Positions 50,502 to 61,300 are shown, counted from the stretch's first letter. The stretch: 64,000 nucleotides of DNA from Bradyrhizobium nivariense (GCF_029846715.1 NZ_JARVWW010000007.1:1-64000), one strand, 5' to 3'. The notes: generated from the sequence alone by a model not told the origin. Numbers and translations: made by a program.

Positions 50502-51229
50502 TCAGCCGCTTCCTGCAGCGGCCACGCATTGCGGGTGATGGGCAGGCCGCCGGTCGCGCGGGAGCCGTCGGCAATCGCCAGGCGATGCGAGGGCGACGGC
50601 GAGCAAAGCGAGAAGCGCCAGCCTTCCGGATCGTCGGCGATATCGGGCTTGAAGCTGATCTCGATGGCCTCGCGCGACACCTGCATCGCGAAGGCATCGA
50701 GCGGCAAATTGAGGCCGAAACCCCTGGCCTTCAGATAGGCTTCTTTCAGCGTCCAGTAGTCGAAGAAGCGCTCGATCGCGGCGGACTCCGGCAGTCCGCG
50801 CAGCGTTTCGACCTCTTCCGGCGCGAAGAACCGAAGCGCGGTGGATAGCGGAGCGACGCGCCGTGACACGGTCTCGACGTCGACGCCGACGGCTTCGTGC
50901 CTGGATACGACGCAGGCAACGCAGCCGTCGGCATGGGACAGGCTGAAATGCAGCGCGGTCGAGGTCTTGGGCGCTGCGACAAATGGCCGCCCGTAACGGC
51001 CGGCCATAAATGACCAGTCGGTGGGTGCGACATTCGGCGCGACGTGCGAGAGCGCAAGGCGCAACATCGCGTGCGCGAAAATATACTGCCGCTGGTGCCG
51101 CTCGAACTTGAAGCGGTCGGCTCGTACCCGTTCGTCGACCGAGAGCAGGCGCCGGCACGTATCAACCGCACCCGGCGCGTCAAAAGTCTCGATCAGTCCG
51201 ACAAACAGTTCAATTCTGTCGTCTGCCAT
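50498..51229 (-). CDS. Sfp-type 4'-phosphopantetheinyl transferase
   Basis: The 243-residue enzyme attaches the phosphopantetheine arm of CoA to carrier-protein serines. The signatures are GVDVETVSRRV (Mg-binding Asp and Glu, ~residue 112) and the C-terminal WTLKEAYLKARGFG (~157-170). It would activate the two carrier domains of the adjacent peptide synthetase. ATG 51229 is taken; a TTG one codon earlier is possible. Its stop overlaps the LLM start. A hairpin separates it from the small Lys-rich gene upstream. Confidence 0.92.
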   Translation of the reverse strand: MADDRIELFVGLIETFDAPGAVDTCRRLLSVDERVRADRFKFERHQRQYIFAHAMLRLALSHVAPNVAPTDWSFMAGRYGRPFVAAPKTSTALHFSLSHADGCVACVVSRHEAVGVDVETVSRRVAPLSTALRFFAPEEVETLRGLPESAAIERFFDYWTLKEAYLKARGFGLNLPLDAFAMQVSREAIEISFKPDIADDPEGWRFSLCSPSPSHRLAIADGSRATGGLPITRNAWPLQEAAE

Positions 51230-51308
51230 CAATTAGGCCCATGGCGTCAGGCCGGGGCCAAATCCCCTGCCATGACGGAAGAATCAACTGAGCAAGAATT
51301 AACTGAGC

Positions 51309-51327
51309 GGACCGCTTCTAGCGGTCC
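51309..51327 (-). terminator. Hairpin between the Lys-rich gene and the PPTase gene
   Basis: GGACCGCT (51309-51316) and AGCGGTCC (51320-51327) form a perfect 8-bp stem with a three-base loop; GAG/CTC outside can extend it. No U-run follows on the minus strand, so partial termination is likely at best. It suggests the PPTase-LLM pair may be transcribed separately from the synthetase. Confidence 0.45.
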
Positions 51328-51475
51328 ACTCGGGCGAATCCTTGTCGATTGCTGGCCGGTTTACGGGCGCAAGCTTGTGCGAGACCCCAACTCGACAGGC
51401 GAGCGGCCAAAATCTGAAAACTGAAGTCCGAAAACCGAAGCCTGAAGATTCGTGCGGCGTCCCGGCTGCAGAGCC

Positions 51476-51652
51476 TTACTTCTTCTTCTTCTTCTTCTTG
51501 GCCTTCTTGGCCCCGCCCAGCATCGAAATGCTGGCGTCGACGTCCTTCAGCGCGGACTGCAGCTTCTTCTTCTCGGCGCCGAGCAGCTTCTGCAGGGCCT
51601 TGCGGTCCTTGTCGCTCAACGAGGTGCCCTTGGTAAATTTGATGAAACCCAT
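51476..51652 (-). CDS. Small protein with poly-lysine tail
   Basis: The 58-residue protein starts MGFIKFTKGTSLSDKDRKAL with an amphipathic helix (KLLGAEKKKLQSALKDVDA). It ends in Lys-Lys-Ala followed by seven lysines, an unusual run before the stop. A nucleic-acid- or membrane-binding role is possible. It lies 90 bases downstream of the synthetase on the same strand. ATG 51652 follows GGGGGAG. The longer in-frame reading from 51730 is in AT-rich non-coding DNA. No family recognised. Confidence 0.65.
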   Translation of the reverse strand: MGFIKFTKGTSLSDKDRKALQKLLGAEKKKLQSALKDVDASISMLGGAKKAKKKKKKK

Positions 51653-51742
51653 AACTAACTCCCCCGGTTGAAAATAATCGTCCAAATCAAAACGCGAGAA
51701 TAATCTTGCGCGGTGGCGCCAAATAATCAAGATGCAACTTGG

Positions 51743-54700
51743 CTATTCGCAGCTTTGACGAGTGAACCCGTATTCGCCCGTGCTGTACGGCCGGTCATGC
51801 CGCCCTGCGAGCAATCGGCCGAGCGGCGCGTTGGGTTGGGCGACCGCCGCCCCGAGCAGTGCGACGAGATCCTCCATCCACTGGCCGACCGTACCGCCGT
51901 CGAGCAGCTCGCTCTTGTAATTGCATGAACCGGTGATTCCGGTCGGCCGCTCCTTGAGCATCAGCGACAGCCAGGTCGGGTCGATCGGCAGCACTGGCTG
52001 GCCTTCGCGCGCGATGTTGCCGATCGACCCTGTCGCGAGATCAGGGAGATCGAGCGGCTGGCGCAGCGGATTTTGCAGGGTGAAATAGACCTGGAGCAGC
52101 GAGGCTGGATCTACCCCCTCCTGCTCCAGATGGTCGGCCAGGATGTTGAACGGCAGTTCCTGCCGCGCATGCGCGTCGAGCACGCTCTGCCGGACCCGGG
52201 CCAGGGCCTGCGCGAACGACAGCTCCGGGGTGATTTGGGTGCGAACGATCACCGTGTTCTCGAACGGACCGACGATCCGGTCGGTGTCCGGCTGGGCGCG
52301 ATTGGCCATGGCGGTGGCGACCGAGATGTCGTTGCGGCCGGTCCGCGCCAGCAGCAGGGCTTTCAGGCCGGTCAGCAGGCACATGAACAGCGTGCCATTG
52401 TGCTGGCCGGCAAACGCCGTGAGCCGGCCGATCAGGTGACGCTCGAGGCTGACCGGATGGTGCCCCGTGGACGCGCCCGGGCTTGATTCGCCCTCGAAGA
52501 GGGCGGCCGCCCCGCGCAAATTCTCCGTCCAGTCGGCCGCCTGACGGCGGGCGGCATCGGTGCCGCACCACCAGCGCTGCCAGCGCGCGACGTCCGAAAA
52601 GGCCGGCGGCAGTTTCGGCAGCGGCACCGAGGGATAGCCGGCCAACGCCGCATAGCGGTTGGACAATTCCTCGAACAGAACGCCGATCGACCAGCCGTCG
52701 ACGACGGCGTGGTGCAGCGTCAGCAGCAACACATGATCGCCGTCGTGGAGCCGCAACAGCCGGGCGCGCAGCAGCGGCGCGTGCGTGGTGTCGATCGGGG
52801 CATAGGTCTCCTGTTCGATCAGGAGATCGATCTTGCGGAGCTCCAGGGCCTTGCGCCGCTTGTTGTTGTGGGGCTGACCGTCGCCGATCGTCTCGACAGT
52901 CAGGACACGGCCGAGGGCGCCGGGCGCGGCGATGCGGCTGACGGGCTCCCCGCCGCTCCAGCCGAAATGGGTCCGCAGCGATTCGTGCCGGCGCACGACG
53001 TCGTCGATCGCCTGCGCCAGCGCGGCCCGATTGAGCGGCCCCTGGAGACGGAAGGCGAAGGGCAGGTTGAACAGCGGCAGCTTCGGAAGATTCTGCTCGA
53101 TCCGCAGCATCTGGTCCTGCGCGATCGAGAGCGTGGGAGGGCCGCTTTCGGCCAGGCTCGCTCTAGCCAGCCTTGCTAAACTTGCGGCCGGCTTGCGCGG
53201 CTTTGCTGCCACGGCCTCGTCGACCCGCCGGGCTAGCTCGTCGATCGTCGGTGCCTCGAAGATGGTCTTGATCGGCAGCGACACGCCGAGCGCCCGAGCG
53301 ACGCGCGCCATCGCCTGGCCCGCCAGCAGCGAATGGCCGCCGAGATCAAAGAAATTGTCAGTCACGCCCAGGTTTTCGACCTTCAGCAGGTCGATCCAGA
53401 TGTCGGACAGCACCTTTTCGGTGAAGCGCCGCGCCGGCACGGCCGCATCCGGTCCGGAGGCTTCCTGCTGCGCCGGCGCCAGCAGTGCGGTCCGGTCGAT
53501 CTTGCCATGGGCATTGAGCGGCACCTGATCCAGGAACAGGAACGCGGACGGGATGGCATGGTCCGGCAGCCGGCTCTTCAGGAACTCGCGCAGCTCGCTG
53601 GCGCTGCTCCGGCTGCCGGACCTTGCGACGATATGGGCGATCAGCCTGACATCGCCGCTCATCTCGCGACGCGGCTCGACGATGCCGGCGCGCACACTCG
53701 GGTGGTCGGCAAGCGCGTTCTCGATCTCCTTGAGCTCGATACGGTAGCCGCGGACCTTGACCTGATGGTCGGCGCGGCCGAGGCATTCGATCGTGCCGTC
53801 GGCGCGGCGGCGGGCGAGGTCGCCGGTCCGGTACAGCCGGCTGCCGGCCTGGCGCGAGAACGGATCGGGCAGGAAGCGCTGCCGGTTCTGCGCGGGATCG
53901 TTGACATAGCCGCGGCCGATTCCGGCGCCGCCGATGCAGAGCTCGCCAGTCACGCCGACCGGCTGCGGCTGCAGGCTTGCGTCGAGCACGTAGAGCTGTG
54001 TGTTCGGCAGCGGCGCGCCGACCGGGACATTGCCCGTCGTGGTCGTCGGCGCCTTGGTCAGGCGATGCAGCGAAACGTCGTCGGAACATTCCGACGCGCC
54101 ATAGGCATTGATCAGTGGCACTTTCGGACAGCGGGCGAACCAGGCTTTGCAGAGATCGATGGGCAGCGGCTCGCCGGTCGAGATCAGGAGGCGCAGCCTC
54201 GCAAAGGCGCGTCGGACCTGTGCCTCATCCATGCGATCGAGGATCACGCGCAGCAGCGATGGGACGATCTCGAGCACCGTGATGCCCTCGCGCTCGATCT
54301 CCCGCGCGAGCAAAATCGGGTCCCGCACGATCGCGGTGCCGCAGACATGAACGCGCGCGCCGACCATGGGCCCCGCGAGGAGCTGCCACACCGAGATGAC
54401 AAAGCTCTGCGGCGCGGTCTGCGCGATCGCGTCCCGGGACGAGAGGCTGAGCTCGGAGATGAGCGAGGCCAGATGGTTCGACAGCCCGCGCTGCTCGATC
54501 ATGACGCCCTTCGGCGCCCCGGAGGAGCCGGAGGTGTAGACGAGATAGGCGAGGCTGGAAGCCGCGCGTCGTGCCGCGCGGGCCGGCTTGGTCGCCCCTG
54601 GCGTGACCGCGTCTTCGAGCGCGGCCATTTGGATGCGCTCGACCAGCGGTTCGAGCAGCGCCTCGACGATGGATGACTGCGCGCGCCCGGTCAGCAGCAC

Positions 54701-57700
54701 GCGGGCGCAGCTCGATCCGAGGATGGTCGCGAGCCGTGCCGGCGGCTGGTCGGGATCGAGATTGAGGAAGGCAGCGCCCACGCGCTGCACGGCGATCATC
54801 GCGGCGAGCAGGTCGGGGCCGCGATCCGCAAGCAAGGCGACCACGGCCTCGGCGCCGATGCCCTCCCTGGCCAGCCAGCGCGCGGCCGCCTGGCTGCGGC
54901 GCGCCAGCTCGCGATAGCTCAGGGATGTGCGGCCGTCCGACACCGCGATCGCGTTCGGCGTCTTCCTGGCCTGACGGTCGAAGCGTTCGCTCAGGTTGCC
55001 GCGCGTGGTGAAATTGGCCGGCACGCCCCGGCCCTTCGCCAGCAGCTGCCGGCGTTCGGCCTCGGTCAGCAGTGGCAGGTGCGAGATGCGCTGCTCCGGA
55101 TCGGCGATGACGGATTTGAGCAGGGTCTTGAACTGAGCAGTCATGCCCTCGATCGTCGCCGCGTCGAACAGATCGGTGGCGTATTCGAAGAAGCCGGTGA
55201 AGCGGCCGTCGGCCTCGACCAGTTCGAGCGTGATGTCGAATCGCGCCACCTTTGGATCGATCTCGATCCGCCGCGTCGACATGCCGGAGAAAGGTGCCGC
55301 CTCGATCGAGGCGTTCTGGAGGATGAACATGATCCGGAACAGCGGATTGCCGTCGCTCCTTCGCGCGATCTGAAGCGCGCGCAGGACTTCCTCGATCGCA
55401 AGGTCCTGGTTGCGGTAGGCATCGAGCGTGACCTGCCGTACCCGTCGCAAGATTTCGCCGAAGCTCGGATCGCCGCCAAAATCGTTGCGCAGGATCAGGG
55501 TGTTGGCGAACAGCCCAATCAAGCGTTCGCTCTCGATCTGGTTGCGGTTGGCGATCAGCGAGCCGGTCGCGACATCCTCGTGTCCGGTGTGGCGGAACAG
55601 CAGGCACTGGAACACGGCGAGCAGGGTCATGAACGGCGTGACGCCCTGGTTCTGGCTCAGCGCGCGCAGGTCGGCCGACAGAGTCTTGGAGAATTCGAGA
55701 TAGCGACGGGCGCCGTGACCGCTCCAGACCTCCGGCCTTGGCCGGTCGGTCCGCAGCGGCAGTGTGGTGATGCCGCCGAGCTGCGCCCGCCAATAGTCGA
55801 GTTGCTCCTTGGCGGCGGGCGTCTGCGCCCAGCTCTGCTGCCAGAGCGCAAAGTCGCGATACTGGAAAGCGGGCGAAGGCAGTGCCGCCACATCGTTCTT
55901 GCGCGCTGCCGTATAATGGGCGGCGAGTTCTTCCCAGAACAGCCGCTGCGACCAACCGTCGGTGGCGAGGTGATGGACGTTGACCACCAGCGCGTGGCTG
56001 CGATTGTCGAACGACAGCAGCGTGACCTTCAGCGGTGCCTCGCGCGCAAGGTCGAACGGATATTGCGCGAGCCCGAGCGCCTCACGCCTGATAACGGCGG
56101 CTCGTTTGTCCGCGGGGCAGGGCTTGAGCTTGATCCGCTCGAACCGTGGCGGCGATTGCAGTACAAGCTGCGCCGGCTCGCCCTCGCGTTCGATGATGAT
56201 CGACCGCAGCGCCTCATGGCGCGCAGAGACCGCGGCGAGGCTCGCAGAAAGCGCGGCGACGTCGACCTGGCCCTTGAGGAGCGCGACTTCGACCACGTTG
56301 TAGTTGTAGCGGGTCGGGTCGAGCCGCGAGAGCACGTACATCCGCTGTTGCTGGAACGACAGCGGTGCGTCTGCTTCCGCGGCCTGGCGCCAGGCCGGCA
56401 GCATCGTTTCGCGATGGGTTGCGGCGGTCTCGAGCCGGGCCGCAAGCGCGGCGACCGTGGCGCAATCGAAGATGTCCTCGAACGAAAAGTCGACGTTGAA
56501 GCGTTCGCGCAGGCGCGAGCGCATCTGCGTCACCGCGAGCGAGTCCGCGCCGAGCGCAAACACGTCCTGATCGCCCCCGACCTGCGGCAGCTCCAGCAAA
56601 TTGGCCCAGATCCCGGCGAGCTGGGTCTCCAGCGCGTTGCGCGGCAGACGGGCCCCGTCGCCGCCGCCCGCCGTTGCGATCAGCTCGGCGAGCGCGTTGC
56701 GCTTGACCTTGCCGCTGGCGCCTTTCGGCAGCATCGCCACGCCGCGGATCAGGCTCGGCACCTTGTAGGCCGCGAGTCGTTTCCGCGCGAACTGGCGCAA
56801 CTGGTCCGAGGTCGCCTCTGAATTCGGCCGCAGCACCACGACGGCGGCGACGTTCTCGCCGAGCTTCTGGTGCGGGACGGCAAATACGCCGGCCTCCAGC
56901 ACCGCCGGATGGCTGAGCAGCACCTCTTCCACCTCCAGCGGCGAGATCTTCTGCCCGCCGCGGTTGATGACGTCCTTGATACGGCCGACGATGAAGAGAT
57001 AGCCGTCGGCGTCGAGATAGCCGAGATCGCCGGTCCGGAACCAGCCGTTGCGGAAGGCAGCCTGCGTCGCCGCCTCGTCATTATAGTAGCCGCGGCTCAT
57101 GTTCGGTCCGCGCAGCATGATCTCGCCGTGCTCGCCGCTCGCGAGCGCGCGGCCCGTCTCGTCCATGATTGCGATCTCGGGGCCCGCGGCGCGGCCGACC
57201 GATCCGACCTTGCGCAGCTCGAACGGATTGGCCGCGATCTGCGAGGCCGCCTCCGTCATGCCGTAGGTTTCGAGCACGGGAACGCCGAACGTCGCCTCCA
57301 GCCCGTCGAGGATCGCAGACGCAAGCGAGGCCGAGGCGGAGCGGATCACGCGCAGCGACGACGATCGGGCGAGGTCCGGGGTCGCTTCCGCCGCCGTCAG
57401 CAGCGCGCGATGGATGGTCGGTACTGCCGTGTACCAGGTCGGTTGCAGCTGCCGCATCCAGCCGAAGAAGGAGAAAGCGTCGAAACCGTCGGTGCAGATC
57501 ACGCTGGAGCCCGCGGCCAGCGCCGTCAGCAGGCCGGAGATCAAGCCATGGGCGTGAAACAGCGGCAGGACGTTGAGCAGACGATCGTGGGACGCGAGCG
57601 ACAGCACGCGGCCGGCATTATAGGCGGAGAGGCACACATTGCGATGCGTCAGCGGCACCATCTTCGGCCGCGCCGCCGTGCCCGATGTCAGCAGGATGAA

Positions 57701-58243
57701 GGCGTCATCGTCGCCGCGCGAGGCGCCGCTGCTGTTTGCCGGTCCGACCGCCGATCCGACGAACGCGCAGCCGCCGAGATCGTTTTGCGGTCCCGGCACG
57801 AAATCGATCACCGCAAGATCGAGCGCCTTGGCGACATCGCGGCTCGCCGAGTTCGTATCAGCCCGGGCGACCAGCGCCGTCAGCTTCAATTCGCTGAAAT
57901 AGCGTTGCAGCTCGTCCGCCGTCAGGTCGGGATTGACGGGAACGCAGGCGCAGCTTGATGCGATCGCGATCAGGGCCAGTGCGCTGTCGGCGCCGCGCGG
58001 CAGCGCAACCGCAACCCGGTCGGCAGGGGCAATGCCGAGCCCGCGCAGCGTGCGGACGAGATCCTGCGTCCGGTCGGAAAGCCCGCCGTAGTTGAGGACC
58101 GGCCGGCCAGGGGCGAGGAGGGCGGGGGCCGTCGGCGTCTTGCGGGCATGGAAATCGAGAAGGCCGCCGATATGCGCGAATATCTTCGTTTCGGCGGTCG
58201 TGCCGGCTGATCCCTGCGGCGCTGGGAGTGTGACGTCCGACAA
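51743..58243 (-). CDS. Non-ribosomal peptide synthetase, A-T-C-A-T-C
   Basis: The 2166 residues hold six domains. A1, acyl/aryl-AMP-ligase-like, spans ~20-520 (LLTSGTAARPK 184-194, catalytic Lys512). T1 spans ~535-605 (Ser568). C1 spans ~625-1065 (HHLATDG 757-763). A2 spans ~1085-1585 (YTSGSSGAPKG from 1236, Lys1581). T2 spans ~1605-1675 (Ser1638 in LGGHS). C2 spans ~1702-2145 (HHAVVDG 1844-1850). All catalytic motifs are intact. There is no thioesterase or reductase, so C2 probably releases the product by condensing it with a free amine. The A2 pocket lacks the usual Asp235 equivalent. The start is a TTG behind AAGGGAACGG. The product is unknown. Confidence 0.93.
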   Translation of the reverse strand: MSDVTLPAPQGSAGTTAETKIFAHIGGLLDFHARKTPTAPALLAPGRPVLNYGGLSDRTQDLVRTLRGLGIAPADRVAVALPRGADSALALIAIASSCACVPVNPDLTADELQRYFSELKLTALVARADTNSASRDVAKALDLAVIDFVPGPQNDLGGCAFVGSAVGPANSSGASRGDDDAFILLTSGTAARPKMVPLTHRNVCLSAYNAGRVLSLASHDRLLNVLPLFHAHGLISGLLTALAAGSSVICTDGFDAFSFFGWMRQLQPTWYTAVPTIHRALLTAAEATPDLARSSSLRVIRSASASLASAILDGLEATFGVPVLETYGMTEAASQIAANPFELRKVGSVGRAAGPEIAIMDETGRALASGEHGEIMLRGPNMSRGYYNDEAATQAAFRNGWFRTGDLGYLDADGYLFIVGRIKDVINRGGQKISPLEVEEVLLSHPAVLEAGVFAVPHQKLGENVAAVVVLRPNSEATSDQLRQFARKRLAAYKVPSLIRGVAMLPKGASGKVKRNALAELIATAGGGDGARLPRNALETQLAGIWANLLELPQVGGDQDVFALGADSLAVTQMRSRLRERFNVDFSFEDIFDCATVAALAARLETAATHRETMLPAWRQAAEADAPLSFQQQRMYVLSRLDPTRYNYNVVEVALLKGQVDVAALSASLAAVSARHEALRSIIIEREGEPAQLVLQSPPRFERIKLKPCPADKRAAVIRREALGLAQYPFDLAREAPLKVTLLSFDNRSHALVVNVHHLATDGWSQRLFWEELAAHYTAARKNDVAALPSPAFQYRDFALWQQSWAQTPAAKEQLDYWRAQLGGITTLPLRTDRPRPEVWSGHGARRYLEFSKTLSADLRALSQNQGVTPFMTLLAVFQCLLFRHTGHEDVATGSLIANRNQIESERLIGLFANTLILRNDFGGDPSFGEILRRVRQVTLDAYRNQDLAIEEVLRALQIARRSDGNPLFRIMFILQNASIEAAPFSGMSTRRIEIDPKVARFDITLELVEADGRFTGFFEYATDLFDAATIEGMTAQFKTLLKSVIADPEQRISHLPLLTEAERRQLLAKGRGVPANFTTRGNLSERFDRQARKTPNAIAVSDGRTSLSYRELARRSQAAARWLAREGIGAEAVVALLADRGPDLLAAMIAVQRVGAAFLNLDPDQPPARLATILGSSCARVLLTGRAQSSIVEALLEPLVERIQMAALEDAVTPGATKPARAARRAASSLAYLVYTSGSSGAPKGVMIEQRGLSNHLASLISELSLSSRDAIAQTAPQSFVISVWQLLAGPMVGARVHVCGTAIVRDPILLAREIEREGITVLEIVPSLLRVILDRMDEAQVRRAFARLRLLISTGEPLPIDLCKAWFARCPKVPLINAYGASECSDDVSLHRLTKAPTTTTGNVPVGAPLPNTQLYVLDASLQPQPVGVTGELCIGGAGIGRGYVNDPAQNRQRFLPDPFSRQAGSRLYRTGDLARRRADGTIECLGRADHQVKVRGYRIELKEIENALADHPSVRAGIVEPRREMSGDVRLIAHIVARSGSRSSASELREFLKSRLPDHAIPSAFLFLDQVPLNAHGKIDRTALLAPAQQEASGPDAAVPARRFTEKVLSDIWIDLLKVENLGVTDNFFDLGGHSLLAGQAMARVARALGVSLPIKTIFEAPTIDELARRVDEAVAAKPRKPAASLARLARASLAESGPPTLSIAQDQMLRIEQNLPKLPLFNLPFAFRLQGPLNRAALAQAIDDVVRRHESLRTHFGWSGGEPVSRIAAPGALGRVLTVETIGDGQPHNNKRRKALELRKIDLLIEQETYAPIDTTHAPLLRARLLRLHDGDHVLLLTLHHAVVDGWSIGVLFEELSNRYAALAGYPSVPLPKLPPAFSDVARWQRWWCGTDAARRQAADWTENLRGAAALFEGESSPGASTGHHPVSLERHLIGRLTAFAGQHNGTLFMCLLTGLKALLLARTGRNDISVATAMANRAQPDTDRIVGPFENTVIVRTQITPELSFAQALARVRQSVLDAHARQELPFNILADHLEQEGVDPASLLQVYFTLQNPLRQPLDLPDLATGSIGNIAREGQPVLPIDPTWLSLMLKERPTGITGSCNYKSELLDGGTVGQWMEDLVALLGAAVAQPNAPLGRLLAGRHDRPYSTGEYGFTRQSCE

Positions 58244-58385
58244 TTCCGTTCCCTTTTGATCCGATTGGGCTATTCTTCCAAGAACTAAGGGAACGCGTCC
58301 AGTCTGAGGTGAAGTTTTGGCCCCAAAATCTGTGGTTGAGGGGCCCTAAGCGCTTCGACGGAGTGATTGGTCGGGCAGAATCACC

Positions 58386-61300
58386 ATGCTGGAGAATGAG
58401 CCGAGCACGGGAACGGAAGGCGGGCTGAAGCGCTGGCTCGAGGGCATCGGTCTCGGCCATTATACCGATCTTTTCGCGCAGCACCGTCTCGATCTCGACG
58501 TCATGGGGGACCTGACCGAATCCGATCTCGTCGAGCTCGGATTGCCGCTCGGCGATCGGAAGCGGCTCCAGCGGGCCATGACCGCGTTGTTCCGGGCCGA
58601 AACAGCGGAGAAGCCCGACGCGGCGGCGCGCCCGCAAATCCGGACGGAGGTCGGCGCGGAGCGGCGTCAGCTCACCACCATGTTCTGCGACATGGTCGAT
58701 TCCACCTCGCTCTCGGTGCAGTTCGATCCGGAAGACGTGCGCGATATGATCGCGAGCTTCCGCGAAACCTGTGTCCGCGTGGTGAAGCATTACGAAGGGT
58801 TTGCCGCCCGCTTCGTCGGGGACGGCATTTTGGTCTATTTCGGCTATCCGACCGCACATGAGGACGACGCCGAGCGCGCGGTGCGCGCGGGGCTCGAGAT
58901 CGTGCGGGTGCTGTCGACGGCGCGCGCGATCGAGCCGCGTGGTGCGCTCACCCACTCACCCGCCGTCCGCATCGGCATCGCGACCGGTCTCGTCGTGGTT
59001 GGCGACCTCGTTGGACAGGGCACCGAGGAGCGCGACTCCGCGGTCGGAGAAACCGTCAATCTCGCCGCGCGCCTGCAAGGCCTGGCGCCGCCCAACGGTG
59101 TGGTGATTTCCGCCTCGACCCAGTCGCTGCTGAAGGGGAAGTTCGACTACCGCGATCTCGGCGTCCACGCGCTGAAGGGCATCTCGGAGAAAGCACAGGC
59201 CTGGCACGTCATGCGCGCCTCGCGGGTGGAGACCCGCTTCGCCGCCGCGATGGGCACGCGGCTGACCCCGCTCGTCAACCGCGAGGAGGAGATTGCGCTG
59301 CTGATCGGGCGCTGGCAGCAGGTCAAGGACGGCGACGGCCAGGTCGTGGTCAAGTTCGGCGAGCCCGGCATTGGCAAGTCGCGCATCATCCAGGAAATCT
59401 TCGAGCGCATCGCGGGCGATCGCCATGGACAGGTTTCGTTCCAGTGCTCGCCCTATTACACCTCCACCGCGTTCTATCCGTTCGCCGAGCAGCTCAAATT
59501 CTCTCTCGGTCTCGACCGCGAGGATGCGTCCGCGCAGTCGCTGGCGAACCTGGAGACCGCGATCGCCGCCGCTCATGGTGACATCGAGCAGGTTACGCCG
59601 CTGTTTGCCGCGCTGTTGTCCATTCCCACCGGTGACCGCTATCCGCCGCTTGAGCTGTCGCCGCAGCAGCAAAAGGATGCGACCGTCGCGGCGCTGGTCA
59701 ATCATTTCCTCGGCCTTGCGCGCGAGCTGCCGTTGGTGGTCGCGTTCGAGGATCTGCACTGGATCGACCCGACTTCCCGCGAGGTGATCGACCTCCTGGT
59801 CGACCGGGTGCAGAACCGGCCGGTCCTCGTCATCATGACAGCGCGATCTGAATTCCAGCCGAGCTGGAACGCGCATTCGCACCTCACCACGCTGGTGCTG
59901 AACCGGTTGAGCCGGCAGCTGCGCGCGACGCTGGTCGAGCGCGTGGCGGGACGTGAACTTCCCAAGGAGGTCGTCGAGGAGATCATCGTCAAGACCGACG
60001 GCGTGCCGCTGTTCCTGGAAGAGCTGACCAAGACGGTTCTCGAATCCAACCTCCTGACCGAACGGCACGGGCGCTACGTGTTGTCGGGTCCGTGGCGGCA
60101 GCTCGCGATCCCGGCGACGCTGACGGACTCGCTGATGGCGCGGCTGGACCGGATGGGGCCGTTCAAGCGGATCGCGCAGATCGGCGCCACCATCGGCCGC
60201 GAATTCTCCTACGAGACGCTGCACGCGGTCGCCAACACGCCCGCCGAACAGATCGAGGCCGCACTCAATCATCTGGAAGAGGCCGGGCTGATCATGCGCC
60301 GCGGCCATCCGCCCGACGCGCTCTACTCCTTCAAGCACGTGATGATTCAGAACGCCGCGCATGCGAGCTTGCTACACAGCGAGCGGCGCAAGCTGCATTC
60401 CCGGATCGCCCAGGTGCTCGCCGAGATGTATCCGGAGAAGACCGAGCGCGAACCGGAACTGCTCGCGCATCATTTGACCGAATCCGGCCAGAGCGAGGGT
60501 GCCGCCAGCTTTTGGCTCAAGGCCGGCAAGCAGGCGGCCAAGAGCGGCGCCAATCTGGAGGCGATCGGCCATCTGCGCCGCGGCCTCAGCGTCGTGCAGG
60601 CCAATGCGCGCATGCAGGGCGCCGACGAGATGGAGCTCGAGCTGCGCATCGCGCTCGGCAACGCGCTGATCGCCGCCAAAGGCTATGCCGTGCAGGAGGT
60701 CGAGGAGAACTACATCCGCGCCCTTGAACTCGGCCAGCAGCTCGACGACGACGAAAAGGCCTTCGCCGCCACGCGCGGGCTCTGGGTCTGTCATTTCATC
60801 CGCGCCGATCTCACCCGCGCGCACGATCTCAGCGTCGAGCTGTTGAAGTTCGCCAAGCGCGAGCGGTTGAACGAGCGGACACAGCCGGCGCAGCAGACCG
60901 GCTATCTGATCGAGGCGCACCGCTCGATCGCGATGACCATGCTCTATCGCGGCCGCTTTGCTGCGTCCCAGCACCACCTGCACCGCTGCATCAACCTCTA
61001 CAGCCCCGATCTGCACTCCGATCTGATGGAGCGGCACGGCACCGATCCCGGCGTCGTCTCGCTGTCCTATCTCGGCTACCTCCTCTGGTTCCTCGGCCGG
61101 CCCGACGCGGCGCGCCAGCACAGCGAGCAGGCGATCGCGAACGCCGAGAAGATCCGCCACCCCTTCACGCTCGCCTTCGCGCTCGTGTTCGGCGCCTATC
61201 TTTGCCAGCATTTGCGCGATGTCGAGGGCACGCGCGACCACGCCAACCGCGCCATGATCATCGCCACCGAGCACAATTTCCTGCACTGGAAGCAGCAGGC

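Noticed and set aside
58305..58340. EcfG promoter before the cyclase gene
   Set aside because: A GGAAC is present, but the next GTT is 19 bases away, outside the accepted spacing.
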